A stretch of 64,000 bases of DNA, taken from contig SCRF01000104.1 of the NCBI GenBank assembly GCA_004322005.1, forward strand, positions 1-64,000, given 5' to 3'. Below, piece after piece: positions 36,198-43,404 of the stretch; within the stretch, counting starts at the first letter, position 1, and each line of letters starts with the position of its first letter. The notes beneath the pieces were generated by a model. It did no database searches. It saw only the letters and a list, made by a program, of their open reading frames with translations, and was not told the DNA's origin. This DNA is from Rhodanobacter sp. Its GTDB lineage: Bacteria; Pseudomonadota; Gammaproteobacteria; Xanthomonadales; Rhodanobacteraceae. A program made the translations under genes and the position numbers.

Positions 36198-36358
36198 GTC
36201 GGCAGGTCTTCGGACTTGCGGACGAGGATCTTTCGATCCGCCTACTGCCCATCGCTTCCCAGGCGCCGAGGCCCAGTGCATGTGACGGGTTTCGTTTCCG
36301 CTTTACCGCTGCGGGGCAGTTCCGGACTCACACCGGATTCCCTTTTGAGCCCAACCGA
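36198..36358 (-). promoter_or_regulatory. Cobalamin (AdoCbl) riboswitch
   Basis: Read on the minus strand, the leader has the B12-box features in order: GGGAATCCGGTGTGAGTCCG, then GAACTGCCCCGCAGCGGTAA, then a variable stem, then AAGTCCGAAGACCTGCC. This matches the cobalamin aptamer consensus closely. A strong hairpin (CATCGGGAC...GTCCCGATG, about 36168-36194) follows toward nrdA without a T-run, so control may be at translation or through Rho. B12 binding is expected to shut off nrdAB. Confidence 0.93.
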
Positions 36359-36385
36359 CGATCACGTCTGGATGGGCACCGACGG

Positions 36386-36433
36386 ACACAACATATCGGG
36401 TGTTCAGGCGAAGGTCAACCCAATAGATTGTGC
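36386..36433 (-). promoter_or_regulatory. nrdA promoter bracketed by two NrdR boxes
   Basis: Two 16-bp sites, ACACAACATATCGGGT (36386-36401) and ACCCAATAGATTGTGC (36418-36433), each match the NrdR box consensus at about 13 of 16 positions. Their centres are 32 bp apart, the spacing usual for NrdR box pairs. On the minus strand a -35 TTGACC (36413-36418) and -10 TATGTT (36390-36395) with a 17-base spacer lie between and over the boxes. Binding of NrdR would block RNA polymerase. The start is about 25 bases before the riboswitch. Confidence 0.85.
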
Positions 36434-36640
36434 GCAAGTCGAGGAATCGGCCGTGTGCGACAAGGCTGTTTGGCAGGCGCGACGGGCGGGATTCATGCCG
36501 CTTGGCGGCAATGGCGCCAGGCCGGTGTCTGCCCTTGAAGTCCCGGCCGTGATCAAGCCTGCAAGGGCTAACCACGGTCAGGAGCGGAACTTTCCAAAAA
36601 AGAAATTGCGCTCTGTCGATTCCTCGGATGGGCGTGCGCG

Positions 36641-36808
36641 TCAGGTAGACCCGTGGCTTGATGCCTGCGGGAGCAGCACGGTCACACGTACCGGCGCCGC
36701 CGGCGTGATGACGATGGGCATGCCAAGCTGTTGCAGCCAGCGGTAGTGCGAGGCAATGGCCGCAGCGAAGGTGGGTTGCTCAAGATAGGCGACGCCGAAC
36801 TGAAGTAT
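36641..36808 (-). pseudogene. Gene remnant, C-terminal fragment of unknown protein
   Basis: An open stretch of 55 codons reads FGVAYLEQPTFAAAIASHYR, then WLQQLGMPIVITPAAPV, ending in TGA. The regular protein-like composition and the in-frame TAG just upstream (36809-36811), with no usable start, suggest the 3' end of a degraded gene. The family is not recognised. The surrounding 36440-36640 and 36810-36900 hold nothing I can identify. Confidence 0.35.
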
Positions 36809-36902
36809 CTAGGGGGTAATTGGCAATTCATCGCTAACGGGAAGGCTGCGCATGCGGCAAGTCAATGCCTCAACGCCTCGCAGGCAATTGTGGCCTTCCG
36901 AT

Positions 36903-37706
36903 TTATCCCGCGGTCGCAGGTGTTGTGGATACGTCCTTGCGGGTCACCGTCAGAAAGATGACCAGGCCCAGGATCGTGACCAGGAACAGCGCGCTGGTCA
37001 CGACGGTGCCGAGACCCAGGGCACCCTGATTCAAGGGCTGGGACATGAAGTCGCCAATCGATGCGCCGAGCGGACGGGTCAGGATATAGGCGAACCAGAA
37101 CGCAAAGATCGCATTCAATCTGAAGCGCAGATGCGCAAACGCCGCCAGCGCGATCAAGGCTGCGAAGATGAAGGCTGACAACAAATAACCAAGCTGCAGT
37201 TTCTCGGCCACCAGATCTCCCGCGGCCGTGCCCAGTGCAAACGTGAACAGGATCGCCAGCCAGTAGAAGGCTTCCCTGCGTGTCGTGTGAATCGTATGGA
37301 CGGAAAGCGTCTTCTCGCTGGCATACCAGGCCAAGAACGTCACCGTCAGCAGAACGCTGAACACGATGGTGGTCGTGACCAGGGAGACGCCGAAATGGTC
37401 GGTCAGATTATCTGTGATCAAGGTGCCGACAATGCTCAGCAGCACGACGGCGAGCCAGTACGTGCCGGCCACATACTTGCGCGCCTTGAACTGGAAAAAC
37501 AGGGTGGCGATCAACAGGCTTCCCATCAGGTAGGTCGTGTTGGTCAAGCCAAGGTGAAGGTTCACATTCAGGAAATCGGCGAAGGTCTCGCCGACTGTGG
37601 TGCACAGGATCTTGATGATCCAGAAATACAGGGTGATTTCCGGCACCTTGTTGAGCATGGCGCGGGCGGAATATTCGGCGGGACGATTTTCTGGATAACT
37701 GTGCAT
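36903..37706 (-). CDS. COG4705/DUF347-like integral membrane protein
   Basis: A 267-residue protein with about eight transmembrane helices arranged as two similar halves. The repeated feature is a helix with a conserved acidic/glycine stretch: KILCTTVGETFADFLNVNLH near residue 35 and FTFALGTAAGDLVAEKLQLG near residue 160, with related VGTLITDNLTDHFGVS and ILTRPLGASIGDFMSQPLN. This matches the uncharacterised COG4705 family seen in metal-tolerant bacteria. Function not established. ATG 37706 has GAGG eight bases upstream. Stands alone. Confidence 0.82.
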   Translation of the reverse strand: MHSYPENRPAEYSARAMLNKVPEITLYFWIIKILCTTVGETFADFLNVNLHLGLTNTTYLMGSLLIATLFFQFKARKYVAGTYWLAVVLLSIVGTLITDNLTDHFGVSLVTTTIVFSVLLTVTFLAWYASEKTLSVHTIHTTRREAFYWLAILFTFALGTAAGDLVAEKLQLGYLLSAFIFAALIALAAFAHLRFRLNAIFAFWFAYILTRPLGASIGDFMSQPLNQGALGLGTVVTSALFLVTILGLVIFLTVTRKDVSTTPATAG

Positions 37707-38187
37707 GGGTGCCTCATGGCGTTTAATGGATAAGTGGCAGCACGGTTCTCGCCATTGACACCTGGCGAGATCCTTCGGGCGGCAGGTGATCTGCGCACAT
37801 CAGGCGTGAGGTAGGGGTATACAACTGGCGATGGAGGATCCGCTTGAGCTGCGCATCGGCTAGGTGAACTGCCTGCGCATTCGACCCGGATCAGCGGGAG
37901 AACGTGCCATAGGAACCGGTGACGTATTGACGTGCCAACGTAGTCTCGCAACTGCCGCTTAGTTCTTCCTATGTAGCGAGCAGAGAGCATTCATGCCTGA
38001 CGTAACGACAGCGTGGGTGATCCTTGATGATTGGAGCTGAGCCTGTTCTTCGCTCGCGATGGTGGTGCGAATGACTCGCTGATGAACGCACGGCACGCTG
38101 ATGTGCAGACATAAGGCCTGCCTAAGTCCCCGTTGCGATAAAGGTGACGCGACTCACTTCGTCGCTCCACACAGCGAGAGAAATTCC
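37707..38187. other. Intergenic region
   Basis: About 480 bases between a membrane protein gene and the PepSY gene. Base composition is lower in G+C than the core of the window. No open frame with a ribosome binding site, no repeat of families A-F and no terminator were found. The segment may be the remains of accessory DNA. Confidence 0.5.
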
Positions 38188-38490
38188 ATGAAAAAGATGC
38201 TGGTTGTCATTGCCACCGCTACCCTCGCCGTCGCCGCGTTCGGTGCCAGTGCAGGCTCGGATAAGGCGTTGGCCGCACAAGCCAGGGTACAAATGCCGCA
38301 GGCGCGCAGCATGGCGCTGAAGGCGTATCCGGGGAAGATCGTCAAGGAGGAGCTGGAGAATGAGAAAGGTGGCAGTGGCCTGCGCTACTCGTTCGTGATC
38401 AAGAACGGCAAGGTGTCCCACGAAGTAGGCATCGATGCGAAGACCGGAAAGCTGCTGGAAAATTCGGTTGAGGGCGCAGACAACGATTGA
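38188..38490 (+). CDS. PepSY domain exported protein
   Basis: A 100-residue protein. The signal peptide MKKMLVVIATATLAVAAFGA-SAGS is followed by a single PepSY-like unit (ARSMALKAYPGKIVKEELEN, then SFVIKNGKVSHEVGIDAKTG and KLLENSVEG). PepSY domains occur in peptidase inhibitors and metal- or stress-related periplasmic proteins. ATG 38188 is preceded by GAGAGAAA. It sits alone in the accessory region. Periplasmic role inferred; partner unknown. Confidence 0.88.
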   Translation: MKKMLVVIATATLAVAAFGASAGSDKALAAQARVQMPQARSMALKAYPGKIVKEELENEKGGSGLRYSFVIKNGKVSHEVGIDAKTGKLLENSVEGADND

Positions 38491-38676
38491 TCGATCGGGG
38501 CGATCCATGCTCAGCATAGGACCGCCCGAAGTTCACGACGATCATCGACGCAATCGTGATCGCCACCGGGGTTCTAACCCGTGAACACGGACACTTCCAA
38601 GAAGACTGATGATCGCAACACGTTGTGGCAAGCAAACATGCCAACGTCTGCCATCGAGCAACCCGTCTCAGACTGA

Positions 38677-38734
38677 GACCGGCAGCTCCTGGCCGTTATG
38701 GAGAGCTCTCCATAACGGCCAGGAGCTGCCGGTC
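38677..38734. repeat. Perfect 58-bp palindrome
   Basis: Arms GACCGGCAGCTCCTGGCCGT-TATGGAGAG and its exact complement meet with no spacer. Outside, TCAGAC and GTCTGA extend the symmetry after a short bulge. No gene lies in 38491-38864. Confidence 0.9.
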
Positions 38735-38864
38735 GTCTGAGGCTGGGCCAAACCGAGTGCGCAAAGTCTATCGCTCATCGAGCCCAATCCTTTCGTCATC
38801 GCGTGGTTGACGTGGATTAAGTGAACCTGACCCTGTTCCTGAGTTCCACTATCCCCCGCTCGGG

Positions 38865-39056
38865 TCAGCTGCTCGCCTTCTGGCTCCGGTGGATCCGCTG
38901 TTGTCCCGCCTCGGAACCTTCGGTGCCGCTTTCCTCGTCGTCGAGGGTGTGAAGCCGGTTTGAGGTAGGGTCCGGTGGCGGAATTTGCCCAGCTGTTGGC
39001 GACTTCAAACCCGGCTGCTTCGTCGTATCAACCTTCCCCTGAGACGGATCACCCAT
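38865..39056 (-). CDS. Possible small hydrophilic protein
   Basis: A 63-residue frame starting MGDPSQGKVDTTKQPGLKSP and continuing with LHTLDDEESGTEGSEAGQQR. It is hydrophilic, without membrane or signal segments, and probably disordered. Composition looks like a protein rather than a shadow frame, but the ribosome binding site is poor. Divergent from the sulfur operon. Function unknown. Confidence 0.4.
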   Translation of the reverse strand: MGDPSQGKVDTTKQPGLKSPTAGQIPPPDPTSNRLHTLDDEESGTEGSEAGQQRIHRSQKASS

Positions 39057-39069
39057 AGCATAGCGTCAC

Positions 39070-39103
39070 TTGACATCATTAAATCAATTATTCAAGCTAA
39101 TAA
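39070..39103 (+). promoter_or_regulatory. AT-rich promoter/operator region of the sulfur operon
   Basis: TTGACA at 39070-39075 is a perfect -35 box, though no well-spaced -10 is obvious. The dyad TTATTCAAGCTAATAA (39088-39103) is a plausible operator for the ArsR-type regulator encoded by the second gene. The stretch is strikingly AT-rich compared with flanking DNA. Confidence 0.4.
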
Positions 39104-39127
39104 ACGATTACTAGCCTGGATGATGTC

Positions 39128-40276
39128 GTGACCCCCATCTACCTCGATTACAACGCCACCACCCCAGTCGCGCCGGAGGTAGTGGCTGCCATGCTCCCCT
39201 TTCTGCACGAGCATTTCGGCAATCCTTCGTCCAATCACGCTTACGGTGACGCACCGCGTGTGGCCATGGCCGAATCGCGGCAAGAAATCGCACGTCTGAT
39301 TGGTGCGCAGCCGCTCGAAATCATCTTCACCGGCAGCGCCACCGAGGCCAACCATCTGGCGATCCTCGGTCTCGCCCGCGCGATGGGGGAGTCGCGGCGT
39401 CACGTCGTGATCTCAGCCATCGAGCACCCGTCGGTGAGTGAGCCAGTCCATCGGTTGCAGGAGCTGGGTTGGTCGGTCACGGTGGTGCCGGTCGACGAGT
39501 ACGGTCGGGTGGCTGCACGCGATATCGCCGCCGCCCTGCGAGCCGACACCGGACTGGTCTCCGTGATGCACGCGAACAACGAGGTCGGCACGATCCAGCC
39601 GATCGCCGAGATTGCAGCGCTCGTTCGCGCACGCGGAATACTGATGCACACCGACGCCGCGCAATCCGCCGGCAAGGTGGCGCTGGATGTCGATGCGCTC
39701 GGTGTCGATTTGCTGACCCTCGCCGGGCACAAGTTCTACGCGCCGAAGGGTGTCGGTGCCCTCTACGTGCGCTCGGGCACGCCGATTGCGGCGGTGCTGG
39801 CCGGTGGCGGACAGGAGCGTGGTTTGCGTGCGGCCACAGAGAACATTCCCCATATCGTCGCCCTGGGCACGGCTGCACGTCTGGCACGCGAACGCCTGCC
39901 GGAAACCCGCTCCCACCTGCTCGCGTTGCGCGACCGGCTGCATGCGCGTCTGTCGCGGGAGGTTCCGGGTCTCACGTTGAACGGTCATCCCGAGCATCGT
40001 TTGCCGAATACCCTCAACGTGTCTTTCCCCGACGTCTCCGGTGCGATTCTGCTGCGACACTTGCGGGATCGAATCGCCGCCTCCACCGGTTCGGCCTGCC
40101 ATGCCGGAGACGCTGCGCCCAGTGGGGTACTTGGCGCCATGGGGCTGTCGCGCGAACGCGCCTCCGGCGCCGTGCGCCTGTCCATCGGGCTCGACACCCG
40201 AGAGGATGACATCAACGCGGCCGCCGCCGCGCTGATCACGGCATGGCACGAGCTGGCACAAGCGGAGCACGTCTGA
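39128..40276 (+). CDS. Cysteine desulfurase (NifS/IscS family)
   Basis: A 382-residue PLP enzyme that removes sulfur from cysteine, leaving an enzyme persulfide. The N-terminus MTPIYLDYNATTPVAPEVVA is characteristic. PLP-binding His/Asp/Gln occur in MHTDAAQSAGKV and the Schiff-base Lys is about 202 in LAGHKFYAPKGVG. The persulfide-forming Cys is about 324 in ASTGSACHAGDAAPSGV, on a loop of the NifS/IscS length. The start is GTG 39128; the ATGATG just before is out of frame. Its stop overlaps the next gene. Clustered with sulfur-transfer and sulfide-oxidation genes rather than isc/suf scaffold genes, so it likely feeds persulfide chemistry. Confidence 0.93.
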   Translation: MTPIYLDYNATTPVAPEVVAAMLPFLHEHFGNPSSNHAYGDAPRVAMAESRQEIARLIGAQPLEIIFTGSATEANHLAILGLARAMGESRRHVVISAIEHPSVSEPVHRLQELGWSVTVVPVDEYGRVAARDIAAALRADTGLVSVMHANNEVGTIQPIAEIAALVRARGILMHTDAAQSAGKVALDVDALGVDLLTLAGHKFYAPKGVGALYVRSGTPIAAVLAGGGQERGLRAATENIPHIVALGTAARLARERLPETRSHLLALRDRLHARLSREVPGLTLNGHPEHRLPNTLNVSFPDVSGAILLRHLRDRIAASTGSACHAGDAAPSGVLGAMGLSRERASGAVRLSIGLDTREDDINAAAAALITAWHELAQAEHV

Positions 40277-40974
40277 TGGACAACCGCGCATTCAAGGATC
40301 AGATCTACGATCAATTCGGGCGATTGGGTAAGTCCCTGGCAAGCCCCAAGCGGCTGGAAATGCTCGATGTGCTCTGCCAGGGACCGCACACGGTCGAGTC
40401 ACTCGCGGCGGCCACCGGGCAGACCCTGGCAAACGCTTCGCAGCATCTCAAGGTGTTGCGCACGGCCCGACTCGTGGAGGCAGAAAAGCGGGGTCTGTAT
40501 GTCACTTATCGACTGGCAGGGACCGAGGTCTGCGATTTCTTTCTTGCCTTTCGCCGTCTGGCCGAATCGAGACTGGCTGAAATCGAGCGCATCACGCGGC
40601 TCTTTCTCGACAGCAGGGACGTTCTGGAGGCAGTGGACCAGGCCACCTTGCTCGGGCGTGTCCGGCGCGGTGAAGTCGTCGTGCTCGACGTGCGGCCCGA
40701 GCAGGAGTTCCGCAGTGGGCACATCCCCGGTGCACTGTCGGTGCCGCTGGCCGAACTGGAGCAGCGGCTCGCCGAACTGCCGCGCGACAGGCAGCTGGTG
40801 GCCTATTGTCGCGGCCCGTACTGCGTCATGTCCATCGAGGCGGTGGAAATCCTGCGGCGCCACGGTCGCCAGGCGGCGCGTCTGGAAATCGGCGTGCCGG
40901 ACTGGCGGGCACTCGGACTGCCGCTCGAATCGCCCACCGATCCCGTTCCATCAGCGCAAGGGAGATCCGCATGA
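40276..40974 (+). CDS. ArsR-family regulator fused to a rhodanese domain
   Basis: A 232-residue two-domain protein. Residues about 10-100 are a winged helix of the ArsR/SmtB family (MLDVLCQGPHTVESLAAATG, ANASQHLKVLRTARLVEAEK). Residues about 125-220 are a rhodanese (VVLDVRPEQEFRSGHIPGAL, loop with catalytic Cys178 in VAYCRGPYC). Cys34 in LDVLCQG and Cys86 in TEVCDFF are placed much like the persulfide-sensing pair of BigR/SqrR. It plausibly represses its own operon and is relieved by persulfide, possibly delivered by its own sulfurtransferase domain. Overlaps both neighbours by ATGA-type junctions. Confidence 0.92.
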   Translation: MDNRAFKDQIYDQFGRLGKSLASPKRLEMLDVLCQGPHTVESLAAATGQTLANASQHLKVLRTARLVEAEKRGLYVTYRLAGTEVCDFFLAFRRLAESRLAEIERITRLFLDSRDVLEAVDQATLLGRVRRGEVVVLDVRPEQEFRSGHIPGALSVPLAELEQRLAELPRDRQLVAYCRGPYCVMSIEAVEILRRHGRQAARLEIGVPDWRALGLPLESPTDPVPSAQGRSA

Positions 40975-41321
40975 AATATCTATTCGTTCTCAACGACGCC
41001 CCTTACGGTAGCGAGCGCAGCTACAACGGCTTGCGGCTGGCTCGCCACCTGCTCAAAACCGGCAGCGAGGAGGTGAAGCTGTTTCTGATCGGTGATGCCG
41101 TGGCCTGTGCCAAGGCCGGCCAGAAAGTGGCACCGGGCTACTACAACATGGGCGACATGCTGGGCATGGTCGTTCGCCACGGCGGCGAAATCGGCGTGTG
41201 CGGCACCTGCATCGACGCCCGCGGCATTGCCGATGCGGAATTGGTCCAAGGCGCACCACGCAGCACGATGGACCAGCTCACCGCCTGGACGCAGTGGGCG
41301 GATAAATTGCTGGTGTTCTGA
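40971..41321 (+). CDS. DsrE/DsrF-like sulfur-relay protein
   Basis: A 116-residue protein of the DsrE-like fold: MKYLFVLNDAPYGSERSYNG at the N-terminus, VKLFLIGDAVACAKAGQKV in the middle, and VCGTCIDARGIADAEL near the C-terminus, whose CGTC cysteines are candidates for persulfide carriage. Related proteins pass sulfur between desulfurases, rhodaneses and oxidoreductases. ATG 40971 has GGGAGA upstream and overlaps the regulator stop; the next gene starts at its stop codon. Cytoplasmic. Confidence 0.9.
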   Translation: MKYLFVLNDAPYGSERSYNGLRLARHLLKTGSEEVKLFLIGDAVACAKAGQKVAPGYYNMGDMLGMVVRHGGEIGVCGTCIDARGIADAELVQGAPRSTMDQLTAWTQWADKLLVF

Positions 41322-42478
41322 TGATCACGCCTAAAACCGTTGTCATCCTGGGTGGCGGTGTGGGTGGTCTCGTCGCTGCTTGCACGCTGCGCAAGCGCCT
41401 TCCACGCACCCATCGCATCGTGCTCGTCGACCGGGAACGCGAGCACCTCTTCGCGCCTTCACTGCTGTGGCTGACGGTGGGACTACGTGACGCCGAATCC
41501 ATCAAGCGCCCGCTCGCCCGGCTGGCGCGCAAGAGCATCGAGGTGCGGCTGGGCGAGGTGGAGAAGATCGATCCCGAAACTCGCCGCGTCACGGTCTCCG
41601 GCGAAACCCTCGATGCTGACTATCTCGTCGTCTCGCTCGGCGCCGAGCTGGCACCGGAAGCCGTGCCGGGTCTGCAGGAGGCGGGGCACAATTTCTACGC
41701 GCTTACGGGTGCTGAGAGCCTCCATGCTGCGCTCGGATCCATGCAGCGGGGCCGCATCGTCGTGCTCACCGCGGCACCCGCGTACAAATGCCCGGCGGCG
41801 CCTTACGAAGCGGCGCTTCTCATCGATGCGTTCTATCGCGAGCGTGGCCTTCGCGATGCGGTCGACATCGCGGTGTTCGCGGCGGAACCCGGGCCGATGG
41901 CGGTTGCAGGTGCGGAAACTTCCGCCGCAGTGGAACAGCTTCTCGAAGCGAAGGGCATCTCCTACCACCCCGAACATCAGGTGACGTCGGTCGATACGAC
42001 AGCAAAGCGAATCGACTTTGCCAATGGCGAGAGTGCGGGATTCGATCTCCTGGCCTACGTGCCACCGCACCGTGCACCGCGCGTTGTCCGCGAGAGTGCC
42101 CTCGCCAGCGAGACCGGCTGGGTTTCGGTGGACCGGCACACGCTGGAAACCCGATTCCGTCATGTCTTCGCCATCGGCGATGTCGTCTCGATTCCGCTGA
42201 AGCTCGGCAAACCGCTGCCGAAGGCCGGCGTGTTTGCCCATGGCGAAGCGGAGGTCGTCGCGAAGAACATCGCCTCACGCATCCTGGGCCGGGATCCGTC
42301 CGAACGATTCAATGGGCACGGCGCGTGCTTCGTCGAGGCTGGCCATCGGCAGGCGAGTTACGGTAGCGGTGATTTCTATGCCGAACCCAAGCCCATGGTG
42401 AAATTTCACGCGCCAGCGTGGCGCTGGCACTTCGCCAAGGTGCTGCTGGAAAAGTCTTGGCTTCACTTCAAGGTATAG
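41321..42478 (+). CDS. Sulfide:quinone oxidoreductase-like flavoprotein
   Basis: A 385-residue FAD protein of the SQR/FCSD/NDH-2 group. The dinucleotide fold is VVILGGGVGGLVAACTLRKR (residues 7-26). The second motif VFAIGDVVSIPLKLGKPLPK contacts FAD. Cys157 in YKCPAAPYE and Cys336 in HGACFVEAG match two of the redox cysteines of sulfide:quinone reductases; the third is not obvious. The C-terminal hydrophobic/amphipathic segment (PAWRWHFAKVLLEKSWLHFK) fits membrane attachment. It likely oxidises sulfide and passes electrons to quinone, generating the polysulfide handled by the upstream proteins. Start overlaps the DsrE-like stop (TGATG). Confidence 0.9.
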   Translation: MITPKTVVILGGGVGGLVAACTLRKRLPRTHRIVLVDREREHLFAPSLLWLTVGLRDAESIKRPLARLARKSIEVRLGEVEKIDPETRRVTVSGETLDADYLVVSLGAELAPEAVPGLQEAGHNFYALTGAESLHAALGSMQRGRIVVLTAAPAYKCPAAPYEAALLIDAFYRERGLRDAVDIAVFAAEPGPMAVAGAETSAAVEQLLEAKGISYHPEHQVTSVDTTAKRIDFANGESAGFDLLAYVPPHRAPRVVRESALASETGWVSVDRHTLETRFRHVFAIGDVVSIPLKLGKPLPKAGVFAHGEAEVVAKNIASRILGRDPSERFNGHGACFVEAGHRQASYGSGDFYAEPKPMVKFHAPAWRWHFAKVLLEKSWLHFKV

Positions 42479-42607
42479 CAGCAACCTTCCATGAGTCGGC
42501 CGACCGCACCAAGAGTTACGGTGTCGTTTTCTGCAGCAGCATGGGCTTCGCGTGTCATTCCTTGAACTTTGGGCTCTTCCACAACAGTCAAGAAGCGAGG
42601 TCGACGT

Positions 42608-42871
42608 ATGAATGGCATGGGTATGGGCATGGGAGGCCCGGGCGTCATGTGGATATTCTTTATCCTGTTCTGGGTTCTGTTCATCGCCGGTGTAGTAACG
42701 GTGGTCCGCTGGCTACTTCGCGACAAAGCCGAGTCTCCGCTGAAAATCCTGCAGCGTCGCTACGCCAGGGGTGAGATTGACCAGGAAACCTACGTGCGCA
42801 TGCGCCGGGATTGCATACGGCCGCAGAGTGGCCCGCGGTCGTGGAACGCATGGCTGCGCGCGAGCGCATGA
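42608..42871 (+). CDS. SHOCT-domain small membrane protein, C-terminus altered
   Basis: An 87-residue protein. It has a methionine/glycine-rich N-terminus (MNGMGMGMGGPG), one membrane helix (VMWIFFILFWVLFIAGVVTV) and a SHOCT motif (SPLKILQRRYARGEIDQETY). After RMRRD the frame continues as CIRPQSGPRSWNAWLRASA, which is out-of-frame cytochrome sequence, so the natural end of the protein has been lost and replaced. Typical of proteins in copper/metal and sulfur accessory loci. ATG 42608 has AGGTCG upstream. Confidence 0.75.
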   Translation: MNGMGMGMGGPGVMWIFFILFWVLFIAGVVTVVRWLLRDKAESPLKILQRRYARGEIDQETYVRMRRDCIRPQSGPRSWNAWLRASA

Positions 42872-43209
42872 TGAGTGCGCACCACATGATGGGAATCCAG
42901 GCCCCTACCGACAAGGAGTTGACGACACTCCTTGTGTATTTGCAGCGGTACGCCCAAATACCCCTGAACAAGGCAACTGCCAAAGAGCTGGATACACCCG
43001 CCGGCAGGGCCTTCAGCGAAACCTGTTCCCAATGCCATGCTCTCCCCGATCCTGCGCAACACATTGCCGCGGATTGGCCTGGGGTCGTGCTGCGCATGAA
43101 ACACAACATGGTGGCCTTGGGAAAACCCGCCCCGGCACCGTCAACGTTGGATGCTATCGAAGCGTACCTTCAGAAATACGCCAAGCCATCTGGCAAAGGC
43201 GGCGCTTGA
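42811..43209 (+). pseudogene. Truncated cytochrome c gene
   Basis: The frame encodes two cytochrome-like units. The first half (AEWPAVVERMAARERMM, then LVYLQRYAQ) is the C-terminal part of a haem domain that lacks its CxxCH. The second half is complete: ETCSQCHALPDPAQHIAADW with CSQCH at about 72-76, and distal Met in VLRMKHNMVAL. No signal peptide or proper start exists (only TTG 42811). The 5' end merges into the SHOCT gene, so a deletion appears to have fused the two genes and removed the first haem site. The remaining frame is otherwise clean. Confidence 0.75.
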
Positions 43210-43404
43210 GAAGATTGCCGACGTGAATGCCAAATTCACCGCTCCAAGCTGTCCTTAGCCCTGAGTAAGTATCCATCCCCCGGCAAGGGGTTCGCCAAAG
43301 AACTAATGGGCCGATGCCTGCGGCGTAGGTGAGAGCGGCTACGACCAGAAGCAGCAACGTAACCAGATACCGCGCCGAGGATCGCAGGCACGGTCCACCA
43401 AGGA

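Noticed and set aside
33232-36285. Plus-strand frame of about 1,000 codons antisense to nrdA
   Set aside because: nrdA on the minus strand has all catalytic motifs; the antisense frame has none and crosses the riboswitch.
36303-36575. A 90-codon minus-strand frame upstream of nrdA
   Set aside because: It overlaps the cobalamin aptamer and NrdR boxes; the RNA structure explains the sequence better and no protein motif is seen.
38491-38676. Possible IS remnant next to the long palindrome
   Set aside because: No transposase-like reading frame, no terminal repeats and no similarity to the other repeat families; left unassigned.
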